Shown: positions 1-12,653, counted from the stretch's first letter. The stretch: 64,000 bases of DNA from Tanypteryx hageni (GCA_028673005.1 CM054115.1:3951501-4015500), one strand, 5' to 3'. Notes: generated by a model not told the origin, from the sequence alone. Translations and numbers: made by a program.

Positions 1-2043
1 TACTAGTAAAAGGAAGAAGCTGACAATTACGGAAAAAGTGAAAATCATTCAATAAGTGGAAAAGAACCCAAGCATGCCTGCGATAGAAATTGCACGCAAA
101 TTTAATCTTGCACCGTCTTCATTGTTTTGTATAATGAAGAATAAACAATTAATACTTGACGAAGAAGTGAAATGTGGGGGTAAAGCCATCAAAAGAAAAA
201 ATATCAAATCATCACCATATGATGAAATGGAGAAGATATTGATAGAGTGGTTTGTGGGAATGCGCTTCGCCAACCTCCCAATCAATGGTGTACTGTTGAA
301 GGAGAAAGCAATTAGGGTAGCAACTAGGCTTAGAATAGAAAACTTTAAGGGTTCCAATGGATGGCTGGACAGATTTAAGAAGCGCCATGGACTTGAATAT
401 AAAAGTGTTTGTGGCGAAAGTGCTAGTGTTGATGAATGAGCTGTTGACTACTGGAAGAGTGTAACATTGGTGAGGTATTTAGAAGGCTATAAGCCGAATG
501 ATATTTTTAATGCAGATGAAACGCATTTTTTTCAACCTTCTTACATCACAAACTCTTGCTACTAGAGGAGACAAGTGCCATGGTGGAAAGAGAAGTAAAT
601 ATAGGATAACTGCACTTTTATGTGCAAATTCAGATGGCAGTGAAAAGTTGACGCCTCTAATAATAGGTAAATTTGCCAAGCCAAGGTGTTTTAAAAATGT
701 ACAGGCATTGCCACGTAAATATGCCAGTAATAAAAATGCATGGATGACAACGGATATATTTAAAACATTTTTGAAATCATTAGATGCAAAGATGGGTGGT
801 GCAAATAGAAAAATTCTTCTATTTATTGATAAATGTCCGGCCCACCCTCCAGATACTGATTTTCTTCGCAATATTAAAGTGGTGTTTTTTCCAGCTAATT
901 GTACTAGCCATCTGCAGCCACTTGACTTGGGCATTATTCACTCCATGAAAGCAAAGTACAGGAAGGCTTTGGTGCAGAAAGCAGTATCCTACATTGAGAT
1001 GAATAAACATATGATACTGAGCGTCCTTCAGGGTTTGCATATGGTAACAGCTGCATGGAATTCAGTTACACCTCAAACAATATCAAACTGTTTTCATAAG
1101 GCCTCGTTCAATTGCAACAATGCTATGGAAATTGATGTAGATATCGATGTGATTGACCACGAAAATTGGTTGAAAATTGCACCTGACATGGACACAAATT
1201 TTGAAGAGTTTGTCCGGTGTGATGATCTTGAGAGTACGTCTGGTCCTCCACAAGACGTGGAAGAAATCTGTAATACCAAAGAGGCAGAGGAAGAAGAGGC
1301 AGTAGTAGAAGAAGAGGCAGTAGTAGAAGAAGAGGCAGTAGTAGAAGAAGAGCAGTACAAGAAGAAGAATCAGTTCCCACACTTGGTAAAGCAGTTCAGG
1401 CACTTGAAGTGGTGCGAAGATATTTAACTTCTTTTGATGTGAACAGCACTACTATATCAAAAGTAAATTCTTTGGAGCGAGAAGTTCTGAATGTTCAGAG
1501 CACCTGCCAGAAGAATCAAACAAGTTTGCTGGAATATTTTAATAAATAATTTTCTTGTAGCTATGTATGCTTGGTTTTTGAATAATTTTGATAGTTTTTG
1601 TGAAATTCCAAATATATTTTAATATTTTCTATTTAATGTTGTATGATGAAGCTTTTTAAAGGAGGGATGAAAAATTGTTTCAAGATGTCAATTTTGAAAA
1701 TACTTTGAAAATTTTGAAATTATTTTTTGTAATCATATGAATGATTCATTACAGAAATTTTCATATTCAATAGCAATAAGGCTTGTTTGTCACTGGAATT
1801 TGTTTATAAATGTTTATTTAAAAAGTATTAATATAATTATTGTGCATACAAAATTGAAAAATGGATTTTTATTATAGAGACCATTTTCAGTGGCCTTATT
1901 CTGGTATTGTATAATGGAAGTAATACACAAGCAAAAAAGATAAATTTAACTCATTTTAATTGAAAACCTCCATTTAATGAAAACCTCGATTTAGTGAAAT
2001 ATATTCTAATCCCCCAGCGATTCGTTAAATAGGGGTTATACTG
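1..2043 (+). mobile_element. Tigger/pogo DNA transposon, left end outside window
   Basis: A plus-strand Tigger-type transposase remnant fills the first 1.5 kb. The right terminal inverted repeat ends at 2043 with CTG followed by TA; read inward it is CAGTATAACCCCTATTTAA, typical of Tigger ends. About 490 bp of AT-rich noncoding sequence separates the transposase end from the terminus. The left terminus is not in the window, so full length is unknown, though Tigger elements are usually about 2.4 kb. Confidence 0.85.
56..1557 (+). pseudogene. Tigger/pogo transposase, degenerate
   Basis: The N-terminal part (56-439) carries a CENP-B-type helix-turn-helix pair: a psq-like segment (IARKFNLAPSSL) and a second HTH ending in GSNGWLDRFKKRHG. 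After an in-frame TGA at 437-439 the frame continues to FNADET, the first catalytic Asp, near 507-524. A one-base shift in the T-run near 530 leads into the catalytic part (498-1427 frame). That part has GDKCHGGKRSK, GKFAKPRC, the second Asp in LLFIDKCPAHP (usual family form DN, here DK) and the third in LQPLDLGII. Near residue 255 of that frame sits an acidic repeat of EEEAVV units. A further shift near 1420 is needed to reach the C-terminal tail and a stop near 1550. At least one stop and two frameshifts make it non-functional. Confidence 0.85.
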
Positions 2044-2286
2044 TATATGATGCTTGGAATGCATTTCTGCACAGGTGGCTCCTGGTGAAGTGTGGTGACA
2101 TTCACCTTTCAACCACAACATGAAAGACATGCTGGTTTACCTCATGTCTGTTTATACCTCTTTTTTAAACACTTGCTAATTGTTGGGGAAATACAAAGAA
2201 CCCCTTGGTGAGTTGTAAAGCAATGAGCAAGCCAGAGTGACCAGATGCAGGGATTGGCAACTGAATGGGGCAAGGCCCTCCTAGTA

Positions 2287-2749
2287 TAACCACATTTCCT
2301 TGATTCTAAGACATATTTTTTTCACTTTTTAATGTCTCCAAAATTGAGGTGCGTCTTAGATTCTATGGTGTCTTAGAACTGATGTCAAAAGAATCTATTC
2401 CATGACTAATGGGCAAGGAACAAATATACTGCATGGTGAAGGGCGACATTTTCATCCTCAACTTTACTGTTCAATAAACTGGTATGATTCAAATTTGTTT
2501 GGTCTGCAATCAAACCTCAAATTGATAATACTGTACAAAATAAGATAGAAATGCAAAACGTGAGAGAATATAGTGGAGGGAATAGGTAGTTGTAAAGATG
2601 AATAGCAGTTAAATTGAATGTGGTATTGTTGATTAATAAAATAATTAAAACATTATTTGTTTAAATGTAGGCATTTATTGTATTATTATTTTTTATTCAT
2701 AAAGCTATTAGTAAATCAAGGGTGCATCTTAGAATCGAGGAAATACAGT
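2287..2749. mobile_element. MITE with inverted ends
   Basis: About 460 bp is bounded by inverted copies of TTCCTTGATTCTAAGA (left, about 2295) and, read on the minus strand, TTCCTCGATTCTAAGA (right, about 2742). No coding sequence is visible inside. The AT-rich interior and short inverted ends fit a non-autonomous DNA element. Terminus and target duplication are not clear, so the edges are approximate. Confidence 0.5.
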
Positions 2750-2793
2750 AATTAAAATGTTATAGAGCAAATCTTTTTCAAGCTTGACAGATA

Positions 2794-3923
<1,130 letters not shown>

Positions 3924-4620
3924 TATCTTTTCAAATGCAAGATTAAGGCTACTATTTAAACTCAATAGCAACAAAGTTTTAGCAATATTTTTAGTAGCTT
4001 CACAAACTTGCTGAATATAATAATTTAGAGAGATGGCAAAGCACAAAATTTAAAAAAACAACAGTTACACACAAACTTAGCAGTTAAAAAGTTAACTTTA
4101 ATATCCTGGCTGCCTCAATGGTACACCTTTGAAATGTTTTTATATTTTAAGACCATATAAAAGTGATGATAATGTCTGTTAAGTTCCTGCCATAACATCT
4201 CAATGTTATAGTTGCTTTATAAGCAACATATCAATCTTCATATCGTTCAAATGTTTCCAACACTTAGTGGATACTTGTATGTATGGAAAAGGTGCTGAAG
4301 TAAGATTACTATAATTGAGTGAATAAAAGTCACGGCATTTTTAGTAATGAAACAAGCAATAAAAACATTGTTCTGGCCAACATACATGTTTTTGAGGTGC
4401 TACAGAGCTAAGACAAAAATATTGAGAAATTAAAATTATTAATATTTAAATCACTTTGGTGACATAGGAGCTATTTATTCTTAAGATTTAGTTAAGTTAC
4501 AGCCAATAATAGTATACTTCAAATACAAACAATGCGTAATTCGATTAATTATCTTCATTCTCTCCAAACAGTCATCCTTATGCTTTATGGGTGACATGTC
4601 TAATTCGATTTTTCCCCCCT
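3924..4620. other. Gene-free stretch downstream of GPATCH4
   Basis: AT-rich sequence with no supported coding region, repeat boundary or RNA gene. It begins at the right target TA of the deleted Tigger and ends at the GPATCH4 3' end. TTTATT at about 4624 is AATAAA on the minus strand, about 20 bases past the GPATCH4 stop, and could be its polyadenylation signal. Confidence 0.5.
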
Positions 4621-4644
4621 TTCTTTATTTTAGAACAAGTTAGT

Positions 4645-5676
4645 TCACCAACCTGAGTTCCATTTCTTCTTCTTCGGTTTCGATGTTTTATGGGTATTGC
4701 TTAATTCTAAATTAGTTCTAGGATCTTTAATGTTATTTGTTTTATCAGTTATTTCGGTGGTAACATCCTTAGCATTTTCACTTCTTAGGATAGTGTCTTC
4801 TATGCCACTTTCAATGCTTACTGGCTGCTTTCTCTTCTTGCTTTTTCTATTATTGTGGCCAAGCGTTTTTGCATTAACACAACTTTCTTGATGTAAATTC
4901 ATGTCCGTTTGTAACTTCTCCTGTTCGTTAACTCTGGCTAGTTTGCCGACTAATTTATGACCATGCCGTGCAGCCCTAAGGTACATTTAAAGAACAATAA
5001 TTAAAAACGAGTAACAAAATTATTACTAAATTAATCAGTTACACTAATTACTAACTTGTGTGCTGTTCTACCGCCGCAAATTCGAAACAATTCATCATCG
5101 GATAAGCTTGTAGTAAGAGAATTAGGCGGAAGAAGTTCATCAGTGGAAGAAAATGGCTTGGTTTCAATAGGTACTAACTTTCCTTCATTTGTCAAAGTTT
5201 CAGTCTGCAAAATAAAGGTAATTACTTTTCCATCGTTTACATAAAACAACCAGTTGTGTAATTCTAATGTCTACCTTAACAAATGAACCATATTCTAAGG
5301 AATTCTCTTTTTTGAGTTTAGCAATCCATGGTCTTTTGGTAGTGAGCATAAATTCATCCGATTCGCTAGACTTAACAGCGGATCCTCCTCCCGAAATGTT
5401 GACGTCAATGCGATTGGCTGCATCGTTAAACGCATGTTCCCACCAGTTAAACGTGAACTGCATAGAATGGTCATGACCAAAGCCAGTAGTATCCAACTTA
5501 AGTTTTGGTTTCAGTGGCTCTGCAATTCCAGATTCGCATTTCCCAAGACCTTTTCCTTAAAAATTAAAAAAAAATTAGCTATATAGCATAACATTACCAT
5601 CCATCAAAGCTCACTCGAAAAAGTAATTACCTTCCCTCCAACCATATTTCTCAAGAATTCCACGTGCGTAATTCAT
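4645..5676 (-). CDS. GPATCH4: G-patch domain-containing protein 4, four coding exons
   Basis: Exons in transcript order are 5676-5631, 5555-5275, 5204-5056 and 4975-4645. All introns are GT-AG and the phases agree (1, 0, 2), giving 268 codons plus TGA. The product starts MNYARGILEKYGW and runs across the first junction into REGKGLGKCESGIAEPLKP, a G-patch RNA-helicase-activating motif. Next come DTTGFGHDHSMQFTFNWW, the conserved block GRTAHKAARHGHKLVGKLAR, and a lysine-rich tail (KSKKRKQ, KPKKKK) of nucleolar type. The family acts in ribosome biogenesis and activates DEAH helicases such as DHX15 (known for the family). It is transcribed away from NUP210. The start is uncertain: KSRG precedes the chosen Met in frame and resembles family sequence, with an upstream stop near 5741, so a short extra 5' exon is possible. 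Confidence 0.9.
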
Positions 5677-5950
5677 ACCGCGTGATTTCGGAATTCGGCT
5701 TTCCTTTTGGTGCAGGTAACGATTTTCTTCAATTCACAAACGTAGCGCTACTGTCGCCTAAAATATAGGAACCAGAGTGGAAAACTTGCTGACATACTGT
5801 TAGACCATGTTAGACACTGTTAGATAGCGAGTTCAAGAAATATAACTTAAATAATACTTCTCTCAGGTATCTCAAATTACCAAAACAGGGTTATAAAAAG
5901 CCACAAAGCAGGTGAAATAGGCATCTGATTTTTTATAAATTTATATATAC

Positions 5951-6805
5951 GTGTTGTTGGTGCAAGCGTTCAAAAATCACCATACACCAATATTTAAAAT
6001 TGGAAATAAACCGACGCGACAGCATTTGAACTACACAGAGCCCATTTATATAAGAAAACAGTTTTCATTTTCTGAGAAATTAAGCCATCTATCCGGAATT
6101 TCTAAATTATCTGGCAATCGGCTAGCGTCAAAGTTTTCGAATTTCAAGTTTCATGGCTCAGATTGCACTTTTTAAGCAATAACTATAATCATCATTAATA
6201 CCATAACCTGTATGTTAAACTAAAATTTATTTAAAACTTAGGATATATTGTGTTACCTTTATGGCGTCATCAACCGTACCTCATAGTACGTATCCAGATA
6301 AAAAAAATAATTTAAAATGATGACGTCATCACATGTATTTGTCTTTGGTTGAAATCAATGAGACAATAAGAATTTCCCTATTAAAAAGCATTAAATGGAT
6401 GCTATTACAATACGGATTGCCAATTCCCATTGAAAAGCATTGTCCTGATTGCTATGGTAGCTGAAGTTTTTTATTGTTGAGCCTCTGTTTTTTTCCGATT
6501 AAAAACATATTTCTTCGTCAATTTGAATTTAGTCTCCAAAAATAAGAAACCTTATTCTTTTAGCTATAGAATTGTCTTGGTCCAGAGTTTCTATCTGAAT
6601 TATAACTAATTTTAAAATGCAAATATATGAAACTCTGCACAGATTTCCATGTTTTTCTTATGGAGTATCGAAATGGAACATTGGGGTCAAGAATACCCCA
6701 TTAAAAATTAGAATTTTCTGGTTGGTTGTACCTAATAACATATCATCCTGTCAAATTTCAGGTCCGTGGCATATCTAGAAGTACCTTGGGTTTCATATAA
6801 TATAT
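5951..6805 (-). mobile_element. Helitron-like (HINE-type) non-autonomous element, copy A
   Basis: An 850-bp non-coding repeat shared with copies at 6856, 25335 and 27747. The left end carries a damaged version of the family stem-loop (GGTGCAAGCG), then ATCACCATACACCA. The right end reads TTTCAGGTCCGTGGCATATC then AGAAGTACCTTGGGTTTC and runs into (TA)n. No open reading frame of note is present. Assignment to Helitron/Helentron relatives rests on the terminal stem-loop and tandem arrangement and is an inference. Confidence 0.5.
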
Positions 6806-6855
6806 ATATATTATTATAAATAGCTGCTTCTTACATATATTGGATATATATATAT

Positions 6856-7330
6856 ATGAGTTGTCGGTGCTTGCATACTGCAAGCGTTCAAAATATTGCC
6901 ATACACCAAGATCATCATCATCATAGGAAGTCTGTCCGTAGATAGGTCTGTGATTATTCATGGTTAAACCTGGTTCTTCATGCACTCCTATTTTCCGCTG
7001 TCCTCTTCATAAATTAATGACTCTCTTTCCATTTCAAATCGTCCATCAACTGAAACCTTTTCATACCTCTTTCACTTTTTTAGATCTAGTTCTCCTTCAA
7101 ACACATAAATAACACTAAGATATAAATTCGTAAATAAACAGACGCGACAGAATTTGAATGAAACCGAGCCCATTTATATAAGATAATAATTTTCATTTTC
7201 TCTGAAAGTGAGGTTTCTATCCAGAATTTCTAAATTCTCTGACAATTGGTTTAGTGTCCATGTTTTCCAATTTCAAGTTTCATGGCTCAGATCACCCTTT
7301 TTAAGCAATAACTATAATCCTGGTGCTTAC
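6856..7330 (-). mobile_element. Helitron-like element, copy B, truncated
   Basis: Begins about 50 bp after copy A ends, in the same orientation, with the intact hairpin GCTTGCATACTGCAAGC at 6869-6885 and then CCATACACCAAGAT. It is interrupted at 6913-7111 by a small RTE 3' fragment, after which the family sequence resumes (ATAAACAGACGCGACAG). The copy breaks off near 7330 where a non-LTR fragment begins. The tandem A-B layout mirrors C-D at 25335-27965. Confidence 0.5.
6913..7111 (-). mobile_element. RTE-type retrotransposon, short 3' fragment
   Basis: On the minus strand this matches the 3' end of the element at 10493-11145: GAAAAGGTTTCAG, GACGATTTGAAA, ATGAAGAGGACAGCG, GGTTTAACC and a final CCTATGATGATGATGAT. 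It sits inside Helitron-like copy B with imperfect 10-bp flanking duplications, ACACCAAGAT (6903-6912) and ACACTAAGAT (7112-7121). It is therefore a severely 5'-truncated retrotransposition event. Confidence 0.75.
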
Positions 7331-8133
7331 TTTATTTTTTGTGGTAACTATAATCTATCTTGTCTTTCTTGGTACAATACTGAGGTAGAGCACAACAAAG
7401 TTAATGACCGTAGTAGACCTTTGGTGAACACTGTCAGCTACCTAAATTTATCACAGATTAACAATGTGTACAACATAAATGGCAAATGCCTGTATCTTGT
7501 GCCCACCAACATTCAGCAATGTTCAGTTAGAGAGGCCTGTGAGTCTCTCATAGTACCTGATCCTCAGCACTCACCCCTTGACTGTGATTTTATGATCAAA
7601 ACTAATCCAGACTTCATCAGTATGACTCAATATCATATAATTTTCCCAAAGGTGACTATAGAGGTATGTCCAACTATCTATCTCTTATTGACTGGAATGT
7701 GCTGATTACACTGGATACAAATAGTGCTGTGAATTAGGTTTATGATATATTGGGTTGTGTAATTGAAAGATATGTTCGTAAAAATAAATTTAAAAAGAAG
7801 TCCTTTCCAAGCTGGTTCAATTCTGAACTGAGGTCATTAATATATGAGAAGAAACAAGCCCATAAGAAGTTTAAATTTTCTAGATCTCTTTCTGATTATA
7901 AGGCTTTTTCCTTGCTACATGTCAGATGTAAAGATCTGTCTAAACATTGTTATCAGGACCATATTGATAATATTGAGTTCTTATTGCATTCTAACATCAA
8001 ACCTTTTTGGAATCATGTTAATTCTTTGAGGAAAAACAACTTACTTCCTAATCACATTTATTTAGAATCTGAAGTAGCTCAAGATGAACAAGCTATAGCA
8101 AATCTTTTTGACAAATATTTTAGTATTGTTTAA
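7320..8133 (+). pseudogene. Jockey/CR1-like non-LTR retrotransposon fragment
   Basis: The first part (7320-7660) resembles the C-terminal half of an APE endonuclease. It has FCGNYNLSCLSWY where families usually have GDFN, then LVPTNIQQCSVREACESLIV and DPQHSPLDCDF. The second part (7750-8133) resembles the linker between endonuclease and reverse transcriptase: KKSFPSWFNSELRSLIYEKK, then IKPFWNHVNSLRK and IANLFDKYFSIV. The two parts are out of frame with each other, and no reverse transcriptase follows. The Asp-to-Asn change in the endonuclease motif also argues for a dead copy. The clade is uncertain. Confidence 0.65.
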
Positions 8134-8240
8134 AACTCAAACTCTGATATGAACTATGATTTGAATTTTTGAGAAGAGTTAACACAAACACTTACTGACT
8201 TTTTATTAATTATTTTTCGTAAATAGTATATTACTTACGG

Positions 8241-9943
8241 TTATCTCAGAATAATCCTGAAAAATGATGAACTTGCAAATGTAAGAATGGCAATCTCAAA
8301 ACCGCGGAGATTAAAAGCCGATGCACTGCATTGCCACGAAACGTCAGTCTTCAGGTAAAGATATTCACCTATAGTCGAACAATTAAAATCGTTCCAAAAA
8401 TCTTTGCAGTTCGCTCGAACTCGGCAGAGATTTTCAACTAATTTTGAGAGGGAAGAAGTCATGAATCGAAATGTATCGAAAAACCTGATGGAAAAGTTAT
8501 CATTCAACTTCTTTAAAAAGGAAACATATTTTTCCTCCGAATTGGAGATGCAATGTATTCCCTTTTTGGCGTAACCTAAATGAAGGCTGATCAGGTTGGA
8601 GTCGTAACCGGATAGGTTGTAGATAAAAACGGGGAGAAAATTAGGCATTTTGAAATGTTAATTGCAATTTGAACGAGCAGGTCCTCGATACATACCTGTG
8701 AGATGACAGTGATCTCTCACACGATCATCACCTAATTCCTCCCCACAAATGTGACAAACGGTCGCTGTTTTGAATGCCTCCTGTTCCTCCTGGGTCATCG
8801 CAACCATAGGGGTCGCGTTTTTGTACTCTCCCCATATGAGCTCTGCGACCTCTTTTAAATTCTTAACGAACACCTCGGCGGCATCCGCACCACGATAAAG
8901 AAGGGGATCTAAAATCTCCCCTGTGGAGGATACCAAAACAAAACATAAAGACATGACCTCATGTTTTTTGGTGGATATCAAGTAGGAATGATCAAGAGGG
9001 CTACTGCAACTGGCAAATTTAGGAAGGATGCATTCGAAATCAGCGTACACCACGAAAGGGACACGCATGGTGTGCCCGAAGTTTTTGAATTTCAACCACT
9101 TGTCTTCATCTGTGGGCAGCAAGATTTTCGAGGGAGCATTGGTGTTGCAGTCTCGTTTATGTTCCACGAGCCTTTCTTCATCGTAATAATGCGCAAAACA
9201 TCTTTTGCAAATGAACGTTTTGCGTTGACATTTAGTTATTTGATTTCCAACTAATCTCTCTAAATTCCTAATCCAACAATAATGGCTCTAGGAGCCTTCC
9301 GTTACAAGCAAAAGGTCCCGGTTGTCATCGAGTTCCTCATCCACAACTTTGATTGGGTACACATTATTTTTTCATCAAGACGAAAATATTAATCGAAATA
9401 TTGTTGGTTTTTCAAAGTTTGGAATTTGTGAGAGCTCTACAGGGTACTCAATACAATCCCAATCATACCCTTTTCAAAATACCTCGTTGTTGTATTTGGA
9501 GACGCGTTGAGGATCATTTTGAACATTTTTGCCCAAATGACATACTTAAAACAAAAGAAATCGCTATTCTTGGTATATATTACCGAAAGTGTTTTTTATT
9601 TTTGATCGAAACTCAATAAAAGAGGTCCCTCTCAAAGGTGTGTACTTATTGATCCTCAATTCCAACACAAGAATCTTGGATAGCGACCAACCGGAACCTT
9701 TTGCCTGCTGCTCAGACTTTTCCTTCAAAATTTTTCAAAAAGTTTATTTAAAATTTGATCAATATCATTAGCCTGAAGGACACTTTTAGTTTTGAACACT
9801 CTCTCACTCGATTCAGTCTCATTTTTAAATGCAGCTTTTAAAATTATATTAATTTTCAGAGAAGTATTTGCCAACTGTTCGCTAATTTTACCTATAAAAA
9901 TTTCCAGAATTCTGTCTAAAAACGTGATAATGTCGCTATTCAC
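8241..9943 (-). pseudogene. Protein-primed DNA polymerase B remnant (Polinton/Maverick-like)
   Basis: Read on the minus strand from 9943. An N-terminal segment (LKINIILKAAF; SVLQANDIDQIL) is followed, after frame changes, by RINKYTP near 9590. Next, at about 9270-8660, come a zinc-finger-like CKRCF...H...H...C, the exonuclease I motif YADFEC, a CHICGEE / DHCH cysteine-histidine cluster, and GPARSNC. An in-frame stop at 8658-8660 precedes MPNFLPVFIYNLSGYDSNL, the exonuclease II region. Only the exonuclease half is present; the palm motifs are missing. This polymerase type (DNA_pol_B_2) is encoded by Polintons/Mavericks and related adintoviruses. No integrase or capsid gene is seen nearby. Confidence 0.75.
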
Positions 9944-10151
9944 CCCATCTCCTCAACCAAAATGTCTTTGGACGATTCATCACTGCCTATTCTATGTCTA
10001 CAACTCGGTTTCCACCTCTCTGTAACACGTGTCGCATATGCACGTCACTCATTTCATGCGCTACGCGATAACGTGGGTTAAAATACACACATCACAAAGT
10101 ATTTCCATCCCAACAGTTTCAAAAACAATGAAAGACATAAAAAAATGAAAA

Positions 10152-10156
<5 letters not shown>

Positions 10157-10223
<67 letters not shown>
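10157..10223. repeat. (TA)n microsatellite
   Basis: An uninterrupted run of about 33 TA dinucleotides. It abuts the repeat unit at 10224, the same neighbour relation seen at 24905-24980 and 25237-25260, so the microsatellite seems associated with that repeat family. Confidence 0.95.
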
Positions 10224-10225
<2 letters not shown>

Positions 10226-10490
10226 CAGCTTACGGAAAAGGAAAGGTAAAATAGATATATGGATGTCAACAAGGTGTTGGGATGAGGAAACCCAGTGAAA
10301 ACTCACCAATCAGACGACTTCAGGTTGGCGAGGCCCCGGGGATGTCGAAGCGACACACGTAAAAGAACACTAAAACACAGAAACATCACAAACGTAGAAG
10401 CTTACGGAACTACTCCTTCTTCAGCTACAGAGAGAAAACTCTCAGTTGATGAATGATAAATAGACTAGCGGTAGACAGGTAGAAAATACG
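10224..10490 (+). repeat. Dispersed repeat sharing the palindrome-arm sequence
   Basis: Contains CAGCTTACGGAAAAGGAAAG, then GGATGTCAACAAGGTGTTGG and the sequence through CGAAGCGACACACGTAAAA (10260-10365). The latter matches each arm of the palindrome at 24981-25199 with few differences. The stretch continues to the start of an RTE 3' fragment at about 10493. No coding sequence is visible, and its class is unknown. Confidence 0.7.
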
Positions 10491-10492
10491 GT

Positions 10493-11145
10493 ATGGAAAT
10501 AAACACAGAAAAATCCAAGGTCATTCGAATATCGAGTAAAGAAGAGAACCTGAACATAAGTATTGGGGGAAAGCCTTTAGAACAAGTTTCAGAATATAAA
10601 TACCTTGGAAGCATCATAACACGAGAAGCAAAATGTATGGATGAGATCAGAACTAGAATAGGAAAAGCAAAAGCGGCTTTCAGGAGAAAGAAACTACTAC
10701 AGGGAATATAAGGGAAGATATCCTCAAGAAGTTGATAAAATGCTATGTATGGAGTATAGCATTGTATGGGGCAGAAACATGGATGCTAAGGAAAAATGAC
10801 ATCAAATACTTGGAAAGCTTTGAAATGTGGACTTGGAGGAGAATGTTGAAGATAAAATGGACAGATAGGATGAAAAACGATGAAGTGCTACGAAGAATAG
10901 GAGAGAAGCGAATGATAATACAGACCATCAGAAAGAGGAAGGCTAACTGGGTTGGACATTACCTGAGGGGAGAGAGTATGATTAAGGATGAGTTAGAAGG
11001 AAAACTAGATGGGAAAAGGGAAAGAGGTAGGAAAAGGTTTCAGCTCATAGACGATTTGAAAGGGAAAGAAAGGTATCAAGATATGAAGAGGACAGCGAAA
11101 AATAGGAATATAGGTTTAACCAAGACAGACTACCTATGATGATGA
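10493..11145 (+). pseudogene. RTE-type retrotransposon, 3' part of reverse transcriptase ORF
   Basis: Two frames (10493-10711 and 10732-11139) give the end of a non-LTR polymerase ORF: EINTEKSKVIRI, YKYLGSIITREAK, then CYVWSIALYGAETWMLRK, EMWTWRRMLKIKWTDR and RKANWVGHYLRG. These match the C-terminus of the near-complete element at 58507-61408. A frameshift separates them near 10711. The 3' end CTATGATGATGAT runs into (TA)n at about 11142. It is a 5'-truncated dead copy with the APE and RT active sites missing. Confidence 0.85.
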
Positions 11146-11170
11146 TATATATATATATATATATATATAT

Positions 11171-12216
11171 GTTAGGATAAATGAGGTTAAGTGGTTAAGT
11201 TGATATACGTAGTAGTAGTATTTCAATACTCATAGAATTACATTCCCCATTCCTATATATCAATTACATAATCTCACAAGTCTTACACTAAATAATTTAA
11301 CATTACAATTGAAACAAAAATATGTAGAATCTTCTACAATATCAATATGACTACGTTTTACAACTATATTTGTATAGAATACTGAAATGTTATACTGTTG
11401 TATGACATTGAAAGAAGAGAACTGGGATGTTTCTATTTGAAATACATTGATTGCAACAATATTTTACCCTAGAAATATTACTAATTTTTTGCGTAATGTA
11501 ATCATCATTATCACTTATATCATTGCTATCACAAAAATCGTCAATTATAAAATCTTGAGAGGTTACATTTAGCCCTCAGCGAACACATTTTTCAAGGATG
11601 TGATGATTTTCAGAACTTATGAAATAAGCGCCATTTTAAACGAATTCTTCCACAACGATTAAGTATTTTGAATGAAAATATACTTACCAGATGACGTAGT
11701 AAAATTTCACAGTTTGTTGATTACAAATCTATGGTGAGGATATTCTTTGAAATTTTTTTTTGCTTTTAATTACTGCTGTAACAAACTATATGACACGAGG
11801 TCCGATGCTAAGATAATGTCACATCAAGGCGTAGACTCGAAGAGTTATGGCGTGGTACATATACTCTTTCTTCAAATCGCAATTTGGGAAAGTGTTGACG
11901 TGATACTTTTGCATTAACCCCCAATCTACAGCTCACATCCGGTGTATGCACGACCTCAGCATTTTGTAATTATGCAGCTGCTCATGTCCGGTTCTTCGCT
12001 GACTCAAAATCGCTACGCAGTCTCTCAGGGGGGTGGGCGCGCAACCTCAGCATTTTTGCAATCTTTCAGTTAGAATGTTTCATTCAGATTTGATACTCGG
12101 CAGAGGACGGACATGTGCCTAAAGTGAGTTTCTCAAAGAAAGACGCATCCAGATATTCTACGCATCAGATCACTCTCCAAAGGTAATTTAATTTATATTT
12201 TAAATTATTAGTATAT
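11171..12216. other. Unannotated AT-rich stretch
   Basis: No coding region, RNA gene or clear repeat boundary was found in about 1 kb between the (TA)n after the RTE fragment and the MITE at 12219. Several dozen short ATG-stop intervals are present, but none has recognisable sequence. Confidence 0.4.
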
Positions 12217-12218
12217 TA

Positions 12219-12606
12219 CGAGCGTCATTTTTAAAGTAAGAACCGTTTTGTCATAAAAATAAAAACTTTATATATCCGAATAATTTTATTGCTACTACTA
12301 GGTACAACATTTCTTTATTTAACCTTCCCAATACACTTCCACAAGTTAGCGATGGATTTCGGCAGGGTGAATTTTTTTCGCGTTCAAAAATCTAATCCCC
12401 GAACGCACTTCACAATCGGCGGGATTAGTGATAGACATGGTTCTTTATAAAGCACTGTGAAAAATCAACCAACTCACTCAAATGCTCAGCGCACACTGAG
12501 GACGTGGCCGGGGCCCTAGAGAGAGCATTCAACCTTGAGATGTCTCCGGTCAATGACCTGCGCAGGTAGGATGCGCAAACTGTTCTTACTTTTAAAATGA
12601 CCCTCG
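12219..12606 (-). mobile_element. Mariner-derived MITE
   Basis: The ends are CGAGCGTCATTTTTAAAGTA and, inverted, CGAGGGTCATTTTAAAAGTA, both flanked by TA (12217-12218, 12607-12608). The ends match typical mariner termini. On the minus strand the interior keeps a piece of a mariner helix-turn-helix (CEVRSGIRFLNAKKIHPAEIHR) with a stop, so this is a 388-bp internal deletion derivative of a full mariner. Confidence 0.8.
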
Positions 12607-12653
12607 TATAAATCTAAGCAATTATTGTTTTGAAAATAATTACTTTTCAGTTA

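Noticed and set aside
10061..10309. 82-codon minus-strand frame with YIYIYI run
   Set aside because: It is a translated (TA)n microsatellite.
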